A stretch of DNA of 64,000 nt, taken from positions 5,766,001 through 5,830,000 of the forward strand of contig NC_010506.1 in assembly GCF_000019525.1 (NCBI RefSeq), read 5' to 3'. Positions 53,816 through 63,992 of this stretch are shown piece by piece. Every line of letters starts with the position of its first letter. Position 1 is the first letter of the stretch. The notes under the pieces are model-generated. The model ran no database searches, was not told the origin of the DNA, and saw nothing but the letters and a program-made list of their open reading frames with translations. This DNA is from Shewanella woodyi ATCC 51908. Lineage in GTDB: Bacteria > Pseudomonadota > Gammaproteobacteria > Enterobacterales > Shewanellaceae. Position numbers and translations under genes: made by a program.

Positions 53816-54373
53816 ATGTTTCAAAAGTTTTGCAAATTAGTTTTAAAATTAACAGGTTGGAAAATATCCGGTGCACTACCTACCGAGCACCAATATGTTG
53901 CGATTGTGGGCCCACACACTAGCAACTGGGACTTTATTATTGGCGTATTAGCCCGTGGAGCTTTAGGGGCAAAAGTTAACTTTCTCGGTAAACATCAGCT
54001 TTTTATCCCACCTTGGGGTTGGTTTTTCAAGGCAATAGGCGGCACCCCTGTCGACAGACGAAAGAGCAACAACTTAGTCGATGGCGTTGTGCACCTGTTT
54101 CAAGATAACCCTAAGTTTTCACTCGCCTTAGCGCCAGAAGGTACTCGTAGCCCAGTAAAACGTTGGAAAACAGGGTTTTATCATATCGCCAGCAAGGCCA
54201 ATGTTCCCATTGTTACCGTAGGCTTAGATTTCGGCAGCAAAACTGTATTGATCGCCAATGGCATAGATACCACAGACAATATGCTGCAAGATATGGATAA
54301 GATCATCGACTTTTACCGCTCAATAAAGGGTTGCCATCCTAAGGTTATCCCTGACTTTATTCCGGGAAAATAG
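53816..54373 (+). CDS. 1-acyl-sn-glycerol-3-phosphate acyltransferase-family protein
   Basis: A 185-residue PlsC-like acyltransferase. The catalytic H-x4-D is HTSNWD, motif II is GKHQLFIPPWGW and motif III is APEGTRSPVKRWKTGFYHIA. It is short, lacks an N-terminal membrane helix, and resembles the small lysophospholipid-type acyltransferases of gammaproteobacteria rather than PlsC itself. The ATG at 53816 (MFQKFCKLVLKLTGW) is used; the frame is open from 53729, with no good ribosome binding site for either. Confidence 0.88.
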   Translation: MFQKFCKLVLKLTGWKISGALPTEHQYVAIVGPHTSNWDFIIGVLARGALGAKVNFLGKHQLFIPPWGWFFKAIGGTPVDRRKSNNLVDGVVHLFQDNPKFSLALAPEGTRSPVKRWKTGFYHIASKANVPIVTVGLDFGSKTVLIANGIDTTDNMLQDMDKIIDFYRSIKGCHPKVIPDFIPGK

Positions 54374-54436
54374 ACTGGCAAATCCTATCGGCGCTCGCTA
54401 TAGTGCCGATTCCGTCTGACAAACAATATTATCCCT

Positions 54437-55063
54437 ATGCTCTTTGATACTTGGCTACTCTACTTTTTTGCTGTCCTGCTGATCGCCGTTTCTCCGGGAA
54501 CCATGGCGGTATTATCGATGAGCCATGGTATCCATTTCGGTAAGACTCGCAGTTTGGCAACCGCATTGGGTAGTGTCACTTCAGCACTTATTTTGATGGC
54601 GGCATCGGCAGCGGGGCTCGGCGCTCTACTGAGTGCAACAGAGTATGGATTTACGATTTTAAAATACTGCGGCGCAGCCTATTTGCTGTTTCTTGGTATC
54701 AAACTACTGCTAACAAAAGCCAGCTCTCAAGGGCTAGATCTACAACAGATCAAGAGTAAAGGCACACCAGCGCAGATGTTTAAACAGGCCTTTCTAGTGG
54801 GAATTAGTAACCCGAAAGACCTGCTTTTTTTTGGCGCACTCTTCCCACAGTTTATCGATATCTCAGCCCCTCAAGCACCACAACTGGCCATTCTTGCAAT
54901 CACCTGGGCTGTTATAGATTTCAGCTTTGTGATGATCTACGCCAGCATGGCTAATGTGTTAGCCCCAACCCTGAAAACCAGCAATAAACTGCACTGGTTC
55001 GATCGAACCAGTGGCGGTGTGTTTATCAGCTTAGCGGCAATCTTAGTCACTCGAGAAAACTAA
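54437..55063 (+). CDS. LysE/RhtB-family amino-acid exporter
   Basis: A 208-residue six-helix inner-membrane exporter. The RhtB/LysE signature is in AVLLIAVSPGTMAVLSMSHG (P-G-P-like SPG in helix 1), GAAYLLFLGIKLL, KQAFLVGISNPKDLLFFGALFPQFI and the final helix ISLAAIL. Such proteins export basic, neutral or homoserine-type amino acids; which one is unknown. It follows the acyltransferase gene by 63 bp. Confidence 0.92.
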   Translation: MLFDTWLLYFFAVLLIAVSPGTMAVLSMSHGIHFGKTRSLATALGSVTSALILMAASAAGLGALLSATEYGFTILKYCGAAYLLFLGIKLLLTKASSQGLDLQQIKSKGTPAQMFKQAFLVGISNPKDLLFFGALFPQFIDISAPQAPQLAILAITWAVIDFSFVMIYASMANVLAPTLKTSNKLHWFDRTSGGVFISLAAILVTREN

Positions 55064-55145
55064 TAGCGAGCTAGAAGCATAAAAGCTGGATTCTGAAATC
55101 AGTTCAGAATCACGGCTAACGCACTTAGCTTAAAAGTTTCCACTT

Positions 55146-56417
55146 CTAACTCTTAACTTCCCCCTTCAAGCTTCGAATATCTGAGCCTGTTGGCCCTTGG
55201 AAAACTTTCAAGCCAAACTCAGGTAAGATTGCAAAGATATGATCGAAGATATCACCTTGAATATCTTCGTAATTGTTCCAGCGAATATCGGTAGTAAACA
55301 CATAGACCTCAATAGGAACACCTTCGGATGTTGGTGCTAATTGACGCACTAGCAAGGTCATATCATTATGGATCAGCGGGTGTCTGGTCACATATTCAAT
55401 CAGATACGCCCTAAAGGTACCGATATTGGTCAAGTGACGACTATTTACCGGCATATCAGCATCTTCAACACCTTGATTAAAGAGCGAGATCTCCTCTCTT
55501 TTTGAGGAGAAATACTCTTTTAAACAGTTAATTTTACTTAACTTGACCTGCTCCTCTTCAGAGAGAAAGTGTATGCTGTGAATATCGATGGAAACCGCAC
55601 GTTTAATGCGCCGACCACCAGACTCAGACATACCGCGCCAGTTCTTAAATGCATCAGAAACCAAGGCATAGGCGGGGATCATCGTCAGTGTATTGTCCCA
55701 GTTTTGCACCTTGACTGTGGTTAACGACACCTCAACGACCGAGCCATTGGCACCATACTTATCCATCTGGATCCAATCGCCCGTGCTCACCATGCGGTTA
55801 GCGGCCAGCTGAATTCCAGCGACAAAACCTAATATGGTGTCTCTAAACACTAACATCACCAAACCGGTCGCAACACCTAAGCCGCTGAGGAAGTAGACCG
55901 GAGATTGATTCGCCAGAACCGAAATAGAGATGATGATGGCTACAAAGAAGAGGAAGAGCTTAAATAGCTGAACAAAACTCTTAATCGGTAGACGCCTACT
56001 CACTAAATTGACATCGGCAATCTCATTCACCGCATCCAGTGCACTATAGATAGCGCGCACCAGCATCACCACAATCCAGACACTCAGCAGACGATCCACC
56101 AGTGAGCTTATTAGTTGATGCTCTTTCAATGCCAATGGGATCAAGAGGTTCATTACAAGGGCTGGTACAACATAGGAGAACTTCTCCAGTACCTTATGCC
56201 TCATAAAGATATCATCCCAACTCACTTTAGAGCGGTGGATCACGATATTCATGGCGCGCACAACACCACGCCTGACAAACAGGTAAGCGATAATGGCCAA
56301 CACAAGGCTCACCACGACAAGCAATGAAGTTGACACATCGTCCGATGGTGTGCTGTTAACTCCCCAGTCGGATAACCACTTTGAGATCCGCAATCTTAGT
56401 TCTTGATCCACTATCAA
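55146..56417 (-). CDS. MscS-family mechanosensitive channel (YbdG-like)
   Basis: A 423-residue channel. Five hydrophobic helices lie in the first ~180 residues. The pore-lining helix follows (VYFLSGLGVATGLVMLVFRDTILGFVAGIQLA), then the beta domain NRMVSTGDWIQMDKYGANGSVVEVSLTTVKVQNWDN. The C-terminal soluble part includes ERVFERL-free alpha/beta sequence IPIEVYVFTTDIRWNNYE-like (seen as GVPIEVYVFTTDIRWNNYED). Length and the RWNNYE motif fit the YbdG/MscM subfamily (415 residues in E. coli). It probably protects against osmotic downshock. Confidence 0.93.
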   Translation of the reverse strand: MIVDQELRLRISKWLSDWGVNSTPSDDVSTSLLVVVSLVLAIIAYLFVRRGVVRAMNIVIHRSKVSWDDIFMRHKVLEKFSYVVPALVMNLLIPLALKEHQLISSLVDRLLSVWIVVMLVRAIYSALDAVNEIADVNLVSRRLPIKSFVQLFKLFLFFVAIIISISVLANQSPVYFLSGLGVATGLVMLVFRDTILGFVAGIQLAANRMVSTGDWIQMDKYGANGSVVEVSLTTVKVQNWDNTLTMIPAYALVSDAFKNWRGMSESGGRRIKRAVSIDIHSIHFLSEEEQVKLSKINCLKEYFSSKREEISLFNQGVEDADMPVNSRHLTNIGTFRAYLIEYVTRHPLIHNDMTLLVRQLAPTSEGVPIEVYVFTTDIRWNNYEDIQGDIFDHIFAILPEFGLKVFQGPTGSDIRSLKGEVKS

Positions 56418-56601
56418 TCTTCCTTAAAAAGTATTAGCACCATGTTAAACGGATAACACCCCGAGAAACAACTCGCCACAAAGGCAAAACAAATCAATCA
56501 CAACTCTTTATTTTTCAATAGGTTTAGTCATTCTTAATTGACTGAGGGACAAAGATTACCAACAATTTACCTTTAATACAGTCAAAAGTAGGAGTATGTT
56601 G

Positions 56602-57138
56602 ATGTTGAGATACCTAATTATGCTAAGTGCGTTAACAGTCAGTCTCAATGTCATGGCTAATCAGGCCGAAGATGATACATCAACGCTTTTTAAGCCCAAA
56701 ATGAGTATCAGCCTGGATTATATACCAGCTGAAAACAACATGTACGGCATCACGTTAGCCCCCTATCATTTCGACACAGACTACTCCAGTTGGGGCTACT
56801 ACATAGGTTATGCCGCTAGCCAAAAGGAAGATCTGGCACTGATCAAACCCGCCGAGGGTTACACTCAAGATAAGATGTGGCGATTTGGTCTCAGCTATAG
56901 CCTAACTCAGCAACTGAGTCTCTATGGTGGCGCAGTTCACTATAGCCTTGAAAAGCACTTCACCACAGGTAAGACTCCCAAGATTGTCGATGGTGAGCCT
57001 ATTTGGGAAAAAGAGTCTGACACCTCCTGGGGAGGCGAGCTAGGCGTACGTTATATGATGGATATGGGCTTGATGCTAGGTGTTGGATATAACACCTCAA
57101 CAGATTCCGCGGTCATTAGCGTAGGCTATGTGATGTAA
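56602..57138 (+). CDS. Exported beta-rich hypothetical protein
   Basis: A 178-residue protein with signal peptide (MLRYLIMLSALTVSLNVMA). The rest alternates short polar turns and strands with many Tyr, Gly and Trp (SWGYYIGYAASQKED, SLYGGAVHYSLEKHF, SWGGELGVRYMMDMG) ending SVGYVM. That pattern and terminal aromatic-type strand suggest an outer-membrane beta-barrel. The ATG at 56602 fits GGAGTATGTTG spacing better than the one at 56596. No family recognised. Confidence 0.72.
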   Translation: MLRYLIMLSALTVSLNVMANQAEDDTSTLFKPKMSISLDYIPAENNMYGITLAPYHFDTDYSSWGYYIGYAASQKEDLALIKPAEGYTQDKMWRFGLSYSLTQQLSLYGGAVHYSLEKHFTTGKTPKIVDGEPIWEKESDTSWGGELGVRYMMDMGLMLGVGYNTSTDSAVISVGYVM

Positions 57139-57244
57139 ACAGTAACGCAGGTTCAACTCTAGGGTATTTGTCTATGACAACTCCATGAAATATCTTTCCA
57201 TTCAGTTTATGCTAGAGCCAACTTATCTATTTGGGTTCAAACCT

Positions 57245-57853
57245 ATGCGTAAAACACTTAATACCCTGATTGGGTTCGCGCTCCTCACTCTAGCTATACC
57301 AGCCATGGCGGCAGAGGTAACAACAGTCACATTAGACAACGGCACTAAGGTCAGACTTAATGATGACTTTACTTGGGAATATGTAATTTTAGAGACAACA
57401 ACTCCAGCAGTCGACACAGTGACCACAACGAGTGCCCCGACTTCACAGGCCTCGACTCAAGCAGCAGTCATATCAGCTCCCACCTTAACAGCCAGAGCAA
57501 TGTCACAAGCTGAGTTACTTAAAAGTACCGCCAAGGGTGGAGTCAAAGTCAGTTTTCTTAACAGTCAATGGGATGAAGATGGCCGCTTAGGCCTGACATT
57601 CGATCTCGCCAGCAGCAGCTCAGAACACTACGTTTTGATCAACCTCGATGTCACCCTGTTTGACGACACAGGTAAGCTATTAGAGACCAAAACTATTAAA
57701 GTCTGGAAAGCGATTTTCAGAATGCCTGATACATACCTGCGCAAGGGGCAACAACGTGAAAGTAAGATCTTCTGGTTCGAAGGTATAGACCCTAACCTCT
57801 GGACCAAAGAGCTAGTGAGCCTGAAGATAGGTGAGATGGACTCAAGAATGTAG
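57245..57853 (+). CDS. DUF3157-family exported protein
   Basis: A 202-residue protein starting MRKTLNTLIGFALLTLAIPA (signal peptide ending AMAA). The opening VTTVTLDNGTKVRLNDDFTWEYV and the second domain GGVKVSFLNSQWDEDGRLGLTFDLAS are typical of DUF3157. A Thr/Ser/Ala-rich linker (about residues 55-90) separates them. The frame extends to 57185, but the signal peptide begins at 57245. Function unknown. A strong terminator follows. Confidence 0.85.
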   Translation: MRKTLNTLIGFALLTLAIPAMAAEVTTVTLDNGTKVRLNDDFTWEYVILETTTPAVDTVTTTSAPTSQASTQAAVISAPTLTARAMSQAELLKSTAKGGVKVSFLNSQWDEDGRLGLTFDLASSSSEHYVLINLDVTLFDDTGKLLETKTIKVWKAIFRMPDTYLRKGQQRESKIFWFEGIDPNLWTKELVSLKIGEMDSRM

Positions 57854-57876
57854 GTTCTACACATCATTGTTAAACG

Positions 57877-57910
57877 AAAAGCCTGAAGGGTTTGCTCCCT
57901 TCGGGCTTTT
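57877..57910 (+). terminator. Terminator of the DUF3157 gene
   Basis: A 14-bp stem AAAAGCCTGAAGGG/CCCTTCGGGCTTTT with one G-T or mismatch and a 6-base loop, then TCG. It lies 24 bp after the stop. Confidence 0.88.
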
Positions 57911-58073
57911 TCGTATTAAGTCCCATAAAAAACTAGCTTTAGCCACCAACCCTCATGCACTTACGGCCTTAGGCACATGGATGTTGCCGCAGGTAATAGA
58001 TAACAATGAAGGGTAAGCCAGAACAAGAACGACCCGATCACAATGAAATCCCCCCCTAAAACTGGCAGCAAAA

Positions 58074-58091
58074 AGGGCCCGAAGGCCCTTC
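58074..58091 (-). terminator. Terminator of hutH
   Basis: Stem AAGGGCC/GGCCCTT around CGAA; read leftward it runs into TTTTTGCTGCC. It lies 42 bp after the hutH stop. Confidence 0.85.
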
Positions 58092-58132
58092 ATATCATCA
58101 CAGCGTAATCGACAAAATTTCTACTAGTTTAA

Positions 58133-59665
58133 TTAGAAACTAGCAAGAATCCCTGCTGGCAGATAGCTATTGAAGCTAGAGGTCAGTAGCAAGTCTGTCG
58201 ACGCTTCGATATCTGGGCCGAAGAACCTGTCCTTATCATAGTAGGTTACTACTTCACGTAACTCAGCTTTCGCCTTAGCCACGGCAGCACTTGGTTGCAG
58301 TGGAGCACGGAAATCAAGCCCTTGCGCCGCAGCCAACAACTCAATCGCAAGTACGCCGCGAGTATTTTCAGACATATCACGCAGACGACGAGCAGCGAAG
58401 GTTGCCATAGAGACATGATCTTCTTGGTTTGCTGATGTCGGTAAGCTGTCTACTGAAGCTGGGTGTGCGTAAGTCTTATTCTCAGAGGCCAATGCGGCAG
58501 CAGTAACCTGAGCAATCATAAAGCCAGAGTTTACCCCGCCATTTTCAACTAAGAATGGTGGCAGTTTAGACAGGTTAGGGTCGATAAGTAGCGCAATACG
58601 ACGCTCAGCAATCGCACCGAGCTCAGCAAGAGCAATCGCTAGATTATCGGCCGCCATCGCGACGGGCTCGGCGTGGAAGTTACCACCTGAGATGATGTCA
58701 CCAGTATCTTGGAACACGAGTGGGTTATCAGTTACGCCGTTGGCTTCAGTACCTAACACTTCTGCAGCCTGACGAATTTGCGTTAGGCACGCTCCTAAGA
58801 CCTGCGGCTGACAACGTAGTGAATATGGATCTTGCACTTTCTCACAGTCTACATGGCTTAGGCTGATCTCAGACTCATCACCCAAGAGGTGACGGAACAG
58901 TCCAGCAGCATCCATCTGACCCTTCTGACCACGGGCTGCATGAATACGTGGATCAAATGGGCTGCGACTGCCCATGGCAGCTTCGACGCTCATCGCGCCA
59001 ATAACAGAGCTTGCCGCAAACAGATCTTCAGCATTAAACAGGCCTTCAAGCGCTAATGCAGTAGAGGCTTGCGTACCGTTAAGCAGGGCGAGTCCCTCTT
59101 TTGCAGCCAGCTCAATCGGCTCAAGACCAGCTATCTCAAGCCCCTCTTTAGCAGACATGATCTGGCCCTTATAGCTCACTTCACCTTCACCAAGTAGCGT
59201 TAGGCTCATGTGTGATAATGGGGCTAAATCACCCGATGCGCCAACAGAGCCCTTCTCTGGAACGCAAGGGTAAACCTCTGCATTAACCAACTGAATCAGG
59301 AAGTTTATCACCTCTAGACGAATACCAGAGAAACCACGGCTTAGTGAGTTGATCTTCAAGACCATCATCAGGCGCACTGTTGCATCTTGCATATATTGCC
59401 CAGTACCAGCAGCATGGGAAAGTACGATTGAGCGCTGCAGTAGCTGCAGATCTTTATCTTCAATCTTGGTATTCGCTAACAGACCAAAGCCTGTGTTGAT
59501 ACCATAAACGGTGCGGCCCTCATCGATAATCTTCTGCACTATGCCAGAGCTGATATTGATATCGGCAATCGCTTCATCGGCAAGCTCAAGTGTTAACTTA
59601 TTACGGCTAATATCGCGGATCTGCGACAGGGTCAGGGTACCTGGCTTTAATACTAAATGGCTCAT
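58133..59665 (-). CDS. hutH: Histidine ammonia-lyase HutH
   Basis: A 510-residue lyase converting histidine to trans-urocanate and ammonia. The self-forming MIO electrophile comes from Ala143-Ser144-Gly145 in [15 protein letters not shown]. Other family stretches are [12 protein letters not shown] and [21 protein letters not shown]. It lies 2 bp downstream of hutU and is the last gene before the terminator, so hutU and hutH form one operon. Confidence 0.97.
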   Translation of the reverse strand: MSHLVLKPGTLTLSQIRDISRNKLTLELADEAIADINISSGIVQKIIDEGRTVYGINTGFGLLANTKIEDKDLQLLQRSIVLSHAAGTGQYMQDATVRLMMVLKINSLSRGFSGIRLEVINFLIQLVNAEVYPCVPEKGSVGASGDLAPLSHMSLTLLGEGEVSYKGQIMSAKEGLEIAGLEPIELAAKEGLALLNGTQASTALALEGLFNAEDLFAASSVIGAMSVEAAMGSRSPFDPRIHAARGQKGQMDAAGLFRHLLGDESEISLSHVDCEKVQDPYSLRCQPQVLGACLTQIRQAAEVLGTEANGVTDNPLVFQDTGDIISGGNFHAEPVAMAADNLAIALAELGAIAERRIALLIDPNLSKLPPFLVENGGVNSGFMIAQVTAAALASENKTYAHPASVDSLPTSANQEDHVSMATFAARRLRDMSENTRGVLAIELLAAAQGLDFRAPLQPSAAVAKAKAELREVVTYYDKDRFFGPDIEASTDLLLTSSFNSYLPAGILASF

Positions 59666-59667
59666 CT

Positions 59668-61338
59668 CTACTTCTCCAACATTGGCAGGTCTAAGCCCTG
59701 CTCTTTAGCGCAGTTTTTAGCGATATCATATCCAGCGTCAGCATGACGCATCACACCCGTTGCAGGGTCATTCCAAAGCACGCGACCAAGACGAGCAGCG
59801 GCATCATCTGTGCCGTCGGCAACAATCACCACACCTGAGTGCTGACTAAAGCCCATACCTACACCACCACCATGATGCAGCGATACCCAAGTAGCACCAC
59901 TTGCTGTGTTAAGCAGAGCATTCATTAATGGCCAATCAGATACTGCATCCGAGCCATCTAACATAGATTCAGTTTCACGGTTCGGGCTGGCAACAGAGCC
60001 AGAATCTAAGTGATCACGACCAATCACAACTGGCGCAGAAAGCTCACCATTTTTCACCATCTCGTTAAAGGCCAATGCCAAACGGGCACGATCTTTTAAG
60101 CCAACCCAACAGATACGAGAAGGCAGCCCCTGGAAGGCGATACGCTCGCGGGCCATATCTAACCAGTTATGCAGATGGGGGTTATCAGGAATAAGCTCTT
60201 TAACTTTTGCATCTGTCTTATAGATATCTTCTGGATCCCCAGAAAGCGCTGCCCAACGGAATGGACCGATACCTTCACAGAACAGAGGACGAACATAAGC
60301 AGGAACGAAACCAGGGAAGTCGAATGCATTCTCTACTCCCTCTTCGAACGCCATCTGACGAATATTGTTACCGTAATCGGTTGTTGCTGCACCCGCAGCT
60401 TGCAGCGCTAACATAGCTTTAACCTGCACCGCCATAGACTGCTTAGCCGCTTTTACCACTGCCGCTTCATCTTTCTTACGCATGTCGGCTGCTTGCTCTA
60501 AGCTCCAGCCCTGTGGCAGGTAACCGTTGAGAGGGTCATGAGCAGAGGTTTGGTCAGTGACCACATCTGGCGTGATACCACGTTCAACTAACTCAGCAAA
60601 TACATCGGCAGCGTTTGCAAGTAAGCCAACAGAAACAGGCTTACCGCTCTTGTTCGCTTCATCGATCATCGCTAAGGCTTCATCAAGTGATGTCGCTTTC
60701 TTGTCGACATAGCGAGTACGCAATCGGAAATCGATACGAGTCTCGTCAACCTCACAGGTGAGAACAGAGTAACCAGCCATAGTTCCTGCAAGTGGCTGAG
60801 CGCCGCCCATACCACCTAGGCCACCAGTTAAGATCCACTTACCAGCAGATGAACCGCCAAAATGCTGCTTAGCCATAGCTACGAAGGTTTCATAAGTACC
60901 TTGTACTATCCCTTGGGAGCCAATATAGATCCAAGAACCCGCTGTCATCTGGCCATACATGGCCAAACCTTTCTTATCCAGCTCGTTGAAGTGCTCCCAG
61001 TTAGCCCAATGTGGTACTAGGTTTGAGTTAGCAATAATAACGCGGGGCGCATTATTATGGGTCTTGAAAACCCCAACAGGTTTACCCGACTGCACCAGTA
61101 AGGTCTCATCCTCTTCAAGGCGCTGCAGCACTTCGATAATCTTGTCGTAACACTCCCAATCACGGGCTGCACGGCCAATACCACCATAAACAACCAGATC
61201 CTCAGGGCGCTCGGCTACATCTGGGTGGAGGTTGTTCATCAACATGCGCATTGGCGCTTCGGTGGTCCAGCTTTTACAACTTAACTTGCTACCGTGTGGG
61301 GCAATAATGCGACGGCTAGGGTTGTGTCTCTTATCCAT
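59668..61338 (-). CDS. hutU: Urocanate hydratase HutU
   Basis: A 556-residue NAD-dependent enzyme converting urocanate to imidazolone propionate. It matches the family end to end: [40 protein letters not shown] (an NAD-binding Gly-rich loop), [17 protein letters not shown] and [20 protein letters not shown]. It is first of the hutU-hutH operon. Its upstream region carries a HutC-type palindrome at 61433-61444. Confidence 0.97.
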   Translation of the reverse strand: MDKRHNPSRRIIAPHGSKLSCKSWTTEAPMRMLMNNLHPDVAERPEDLVVYGGIGRAARDWECYDKIIEVLQRLEEDETLLVQSGKPVGVFKTHNNAPRVIIANSNLVPHWANWEHFNELDKKGLAMYGQMTAGSWIYIGSQGIVQGTYETFVAMAKQHFGGSSAGKWILTGGLGGMGGAQPLAGTMAGYSVLTCEVDETRIDFRLRTRYVDKKATSLDEALAMIDEANKSGKPVSVGLLANAADVFAELVERGITPDVVTDQTSAHDPLNGYLPQGWSLEQAADMRKKDEAAVVKAAKQSMAVQVKAMLALQAAGAATTDYGNNIRQMAFEEGVENAFDFPGFVPAYVRPLFCEGIGPFRWAALSGDPEDIYKTDAKVKELIPDNPHLHNWLDMARERIAFQGLPSRICWVGLKDRARLALAFNEMVKNGELSAPVVIGRDHLDSGSVASPNRETESMLDGSDAVSDWPLMNALLNTASGATWVSLHHGGGVGMGFSQHSGVVIVADGTDDAAARLGRVLWNDPATGVMRHADAGYDIAKNCAKEQGLDLPMLEK

Positions 61339-61432
61339 CTTAGTTAACCTCTTTCAATTTATCTGTTTCTTATCACTCTCTTTTAGAGAGCTTTGGTTTT
61401 ATTTGATCTATTGTTTTTTGCTTTAAATCTAC

Positions 61433-61444
61433 TTGTATATACAA
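61433..61444. promoter_or_regulatory. HutC operator in the hutU promoter
   Basis: The perfect palindrome TTGTATATACAA, 95 bp upstream of the hutU start. An identical core occurs in front of hutI. The repressor gene hutC lies just beyond at 61582. Confidence 0.85.
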
Positions 61445-61581
61445 CACTTAATCTGACTTCTTCGCGCTAGTTCTACTGCTTTCACCACAGATTTAACGCT
61501 TTACCCAATCACTCATTCTCTTCACCACGCAGTGGTATTCATCGAAATGCGCAGCAGAGCTATTCTTAAGATGTCAAATGG

Positions 61582-62283
61582 TTAGAACGTCAAGTGACCG
61601 CCCAATCTAAAGCGACTTCCAGGGTGTATTAACTTGGCAAAACTCACCACGCCTTGACGTGACCAGGTACGACGTAAAATCTGTAAACAGGGCTCTGTTG
61701 CCTCAATACTCAATGCTTGTTGATTATGTTGATTGGCGACAACGGCCTCTAAGGTATGCCTAGCTTCAGTCAGCGGAGCTACCTGGGATAAGTACTCATG
61801 GGGAGTTTGAGTGGTAAAGTCTTGGGCTAAATACTCAGGCACTAGTTTAGGATTAACAAAGCGCTCCTCTAGCTGCAGAGGCACGCCATCTTCACAGTGA
61901 ACCAGCACTGAGTAGTACACTTGGCTTCCCGCTTCTAACCCAAGCGCGATGGCGATAGGCGCTATCGCTTCTATGCTAGTGAGCTCCAGCTGTTTCACGC
62001 TGTAACCGTGTCCCCTGTCTTTAATTTCATCGGCAATATTGCGGATCGCCATCATGGAAGATTGAGACTTAAGCTCTGCAACAAAGGTTCCCAAGCCTTG
62101 AGTTCGCTCAAGCACGCCACTCTCCACCAGCTCAGTTAACCCTCGCCTAGCCGTCATTCGGCTACACTCAAACTGTTCAGCCAACTGGTTTTCAGAGGGG
62201 ACACGAGTGTGCTCCTCCCACTCACCAGACTCGATGCGGGCTAGAATATATTGTTTGATCTCAGCAAACTTTGGCGTGGCCAC
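61582..62283 (-). CDS. hutC: Histidine utilisation repressor HutC
   Basis: A 233-residue GntR-type repressor of the HutC subfamily: N-terminal winged helix (VPSENQLAEQFECSRMTARRGLTELVESGVLERTQG, residues about 28-62) and a UTRA ligand domain (from about 85, YYSVLVHCEDGVPLQLEERFV). The effector in this subfamily is urocanate. It lies between the outward hutU and hutI operators, upstream of hutUH on the same strand. Confidence 0.95.
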   Translation of the reverse strand: MATPKFAEIKQYILARIESGEWEEHTRVPSENQLAEQFECSRMTARRGLTELVESGVLERTQGLGTFVAELKSQSSMMAIRNIADEIKDRGHGYSVKQLELTSIEAIAPIAIALGLEAGSQVYYSVLVHCEDGVPLQLEERFVNPKLVPEYLAQDFTTQTPHEYLSQVAPLTEARHTLEAVVANQHNQQALSIEATEPCLQILRRTWSRQGVVSFAKLIHPGSRFRLGGHLTF

Positions 62284-62436
62284 TGGCGCTCCTTATATTT
62301 GAATATTGCGCTAAGCTAAAAGGAACGAGATAAGCTGTTACCTTTGCTCCCTACTTAAGCGGGCAGTTTTGGTAGTTTTCAGTGCTTATTTCCCTTTTAG
62401 GAACAACCGCGCTTTTCAAACGATTAAAATTACCGC

Positions 62437-62461
62437 TATAATCCTAGCTTGTATATACAAG
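62437..62461 (+). promoter_or_regulatory. hutI promoter and HutC operator
   Basis: A consensus -10 box TATAAT at 62437-62442, with a weak -35 (TTTCAA) 17 bp upstream. The perfect 14-bp palindrome CTTGTATATACAAG at 62448-62461 covers the expected start site, with a further half-site ATACAAG at 62465-62471. Repressor bound there would block transcription directly. Confidence 0.82.
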
Positions 62462-62539
62462 TAAATACAAGTTGGATCACACTTTTATTTTATTTAGTAT
62501 TGATTCAACAAAACGCAGTTATCAATAAGAGAGCACATC

Positions 62540-63766
62540 ATGTCTTGGGATCAGGTCTGGATTGACGTCAACGTAGCAAGTATGGACCCTTCTGTATCAG
62601 CACCTTACGGCGCAATAATAGATGCAGCGCTAGCTGTAAAAGATGGAAAAATTGCCTGGGTGGGACCCAGAGGAGAGCTGCCTGAGTTTGATGTGATGTC
62701 AACGCCACTTTACAGAGGTAAAGGTGGCTGGATCACACCCGGACTTATCGACGCCCACACACACCTAGTCTTTGCCGGTAACCGCGCGAACGAATTCGAA
62801 AAACGCTTACAAGGTGCTAGCTATGAAGAGATAGCTCGTAGCGGAGGCGGGATAATCTCCACCGTTAAAGCCTGCCGTGAAGCCAGTGAAGCAGAGCTAT
62901 TTGAGCTTGGAAGAAAACGCCTTAATGCGCTTGCAAAAGAGGGAGTGACTACAGTTGAGATAAAGTCTGGCTATGGTTTAGACACGGCAACAGAGCTGAA
63001 ACTTTTACGTGTCGCCCGTGAGCTAGGCAAGCACCACCATGTCGATGTGAAGACCACTTTCTTAGGTGCCCACGCTATTCCACCAGAGTATAAAGATGAC
63101 GTCGAAGGCTATGTTGATTTAGTCATCAACGAGATGTTGCCCGCTGTTATTGCTGAAGATTTAGCCGATGCCGTCGATGTATTCTGTGAAAACATCGCAT
63201 TCAATATTGAGCAAACAGAGCGGGTACTCACTGCAGCCAAAGATGCGGGATTGGATATCAAGCTTCATGCCGAGCAACTCTCAAACTTAGGCGGCTCAAC
63301 CATGGCCGCCAAACTTGGCGCTAAATCAGTGGATCACATTGAATATCTTGATGAAGATGGAGTGGTAGCACTAAGTAAAAGTGGTACCTGTGCCACCCTA
63401 TTACCTGGGGCGTTCTACTTCCTGCGTGAAACCCAGATGCCACCGATAGATCTACTACGTAAACATAAAGTGCCTATGGTACTGGCCAGTGACTATAACC
63501 CAGGCTCGTCACCACTATGCTCAAGCCTACTGATGCTAAATATGGGTTGCACTCTATTTCGCTTAACACCGGAGGAAGCTTTAGCAGGCATGACTCGCAA
63601 TGCCGCCAAGGCACTCGGTGTTGAAGACAAAGTTGGCGTGTTAGCTGCTGGTATGCAAGCGGATTTCTGTTTGTGGGATATCAGTACACCAGCAGAGCTT
63701 GCCTACTCCTATGGCGTTGGAGTGTGCCTTGAAGTGGTGAAAGACGGTCACTTAGTACATCAGTAA
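62540..63766 (+). CDS. hutI: Imidazolonepropionase HutI
   Basis: A 408-residue amidohydrolase that hydrolyses imidazolone propionate to N-formimino-L-glutamate. The metal site begins with [22 protein letters not shown], with further ligands in [23 protein letters not shown] and the Asp of [10 protein letters not shown]. The N-terminal beta sandwich and C-terminus ([17 protein letters not shown]) are complete. The ATG at 62540 follows AAGAGAGCACATC. The later pathway enzyme hutG is not in the window. Confidence 0.97.
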   Translation: MSWDQVWIDVNVASMDPSVSAPYGAIIDAALAVKDGKIAWVGPRGELPEFDVMSTPLYRGKGGWITPGLIDAHTHLVFAGNRANEFEKRLQGASYEEIARSGGGIISTVKACREASEAELFELGRKRLNALAKEGVTTVEIKSGYGLDTATELKLLRVARELGKHHHVDVKTTFLGAHAIPPEYKDDVEGYVDLVINEMLPAVIAEDLADAVDVFCENIAFNIEQTERVLTAAKDAGLDIKLHAEQLSNLGGSTMAAKLGAKSVDHIEYLDEDGVVALSKSGTCATLLPGAFYFLRETQMPPIDLLRKHKVPMVLASDYNPGSSPLCSSLLMLNMGCTLFRLTPEEALAGMTRNAAKALGVEDKVGVLAAGMQADFCLWDISTPAELAYSYGVGVCLEVVKDGHLVHQ

Positions 63767-63873
63767 TTTATCACCTCTCTTACGATAGAGGTTAGCTCGT
63801 TTTAGATGGTTTCATCTGGCGTTATGGGTACTTGGTGGTTTTATGGTATCCATAACTTTGCTGGTATGAATAA

Positions 63874-63992
63874 CCTGCAGTTCGCTGATGTGCAGATACT
63901 TCTGTGACACGGCACGAGTATATCCCTATAGCCTCTACGACAGCATCCTTGCTGTCGAAAGGTCACAGCCACATCTGCACTGGTTGATTAAC
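63874..63992. repeat. Palindromic dispersed repeat, family 1, copy B
   Basis: A roughly 119-bp element aligned with copy A at 42085-42203. Its outer arms (63890-63908 with 63962-63980) match at 15 of 19 positions. Its inner hairpin is CGACAGCA-TCCT-TGCTGTCG at 63938-63957. Four of the eight inner base pairs differ from copy A and are all changed on both sides, so pairing is kept. It lies after the hutI hairpin (ACCTCT/AGAGGT, 63773-63792). Confidence 0.82.
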
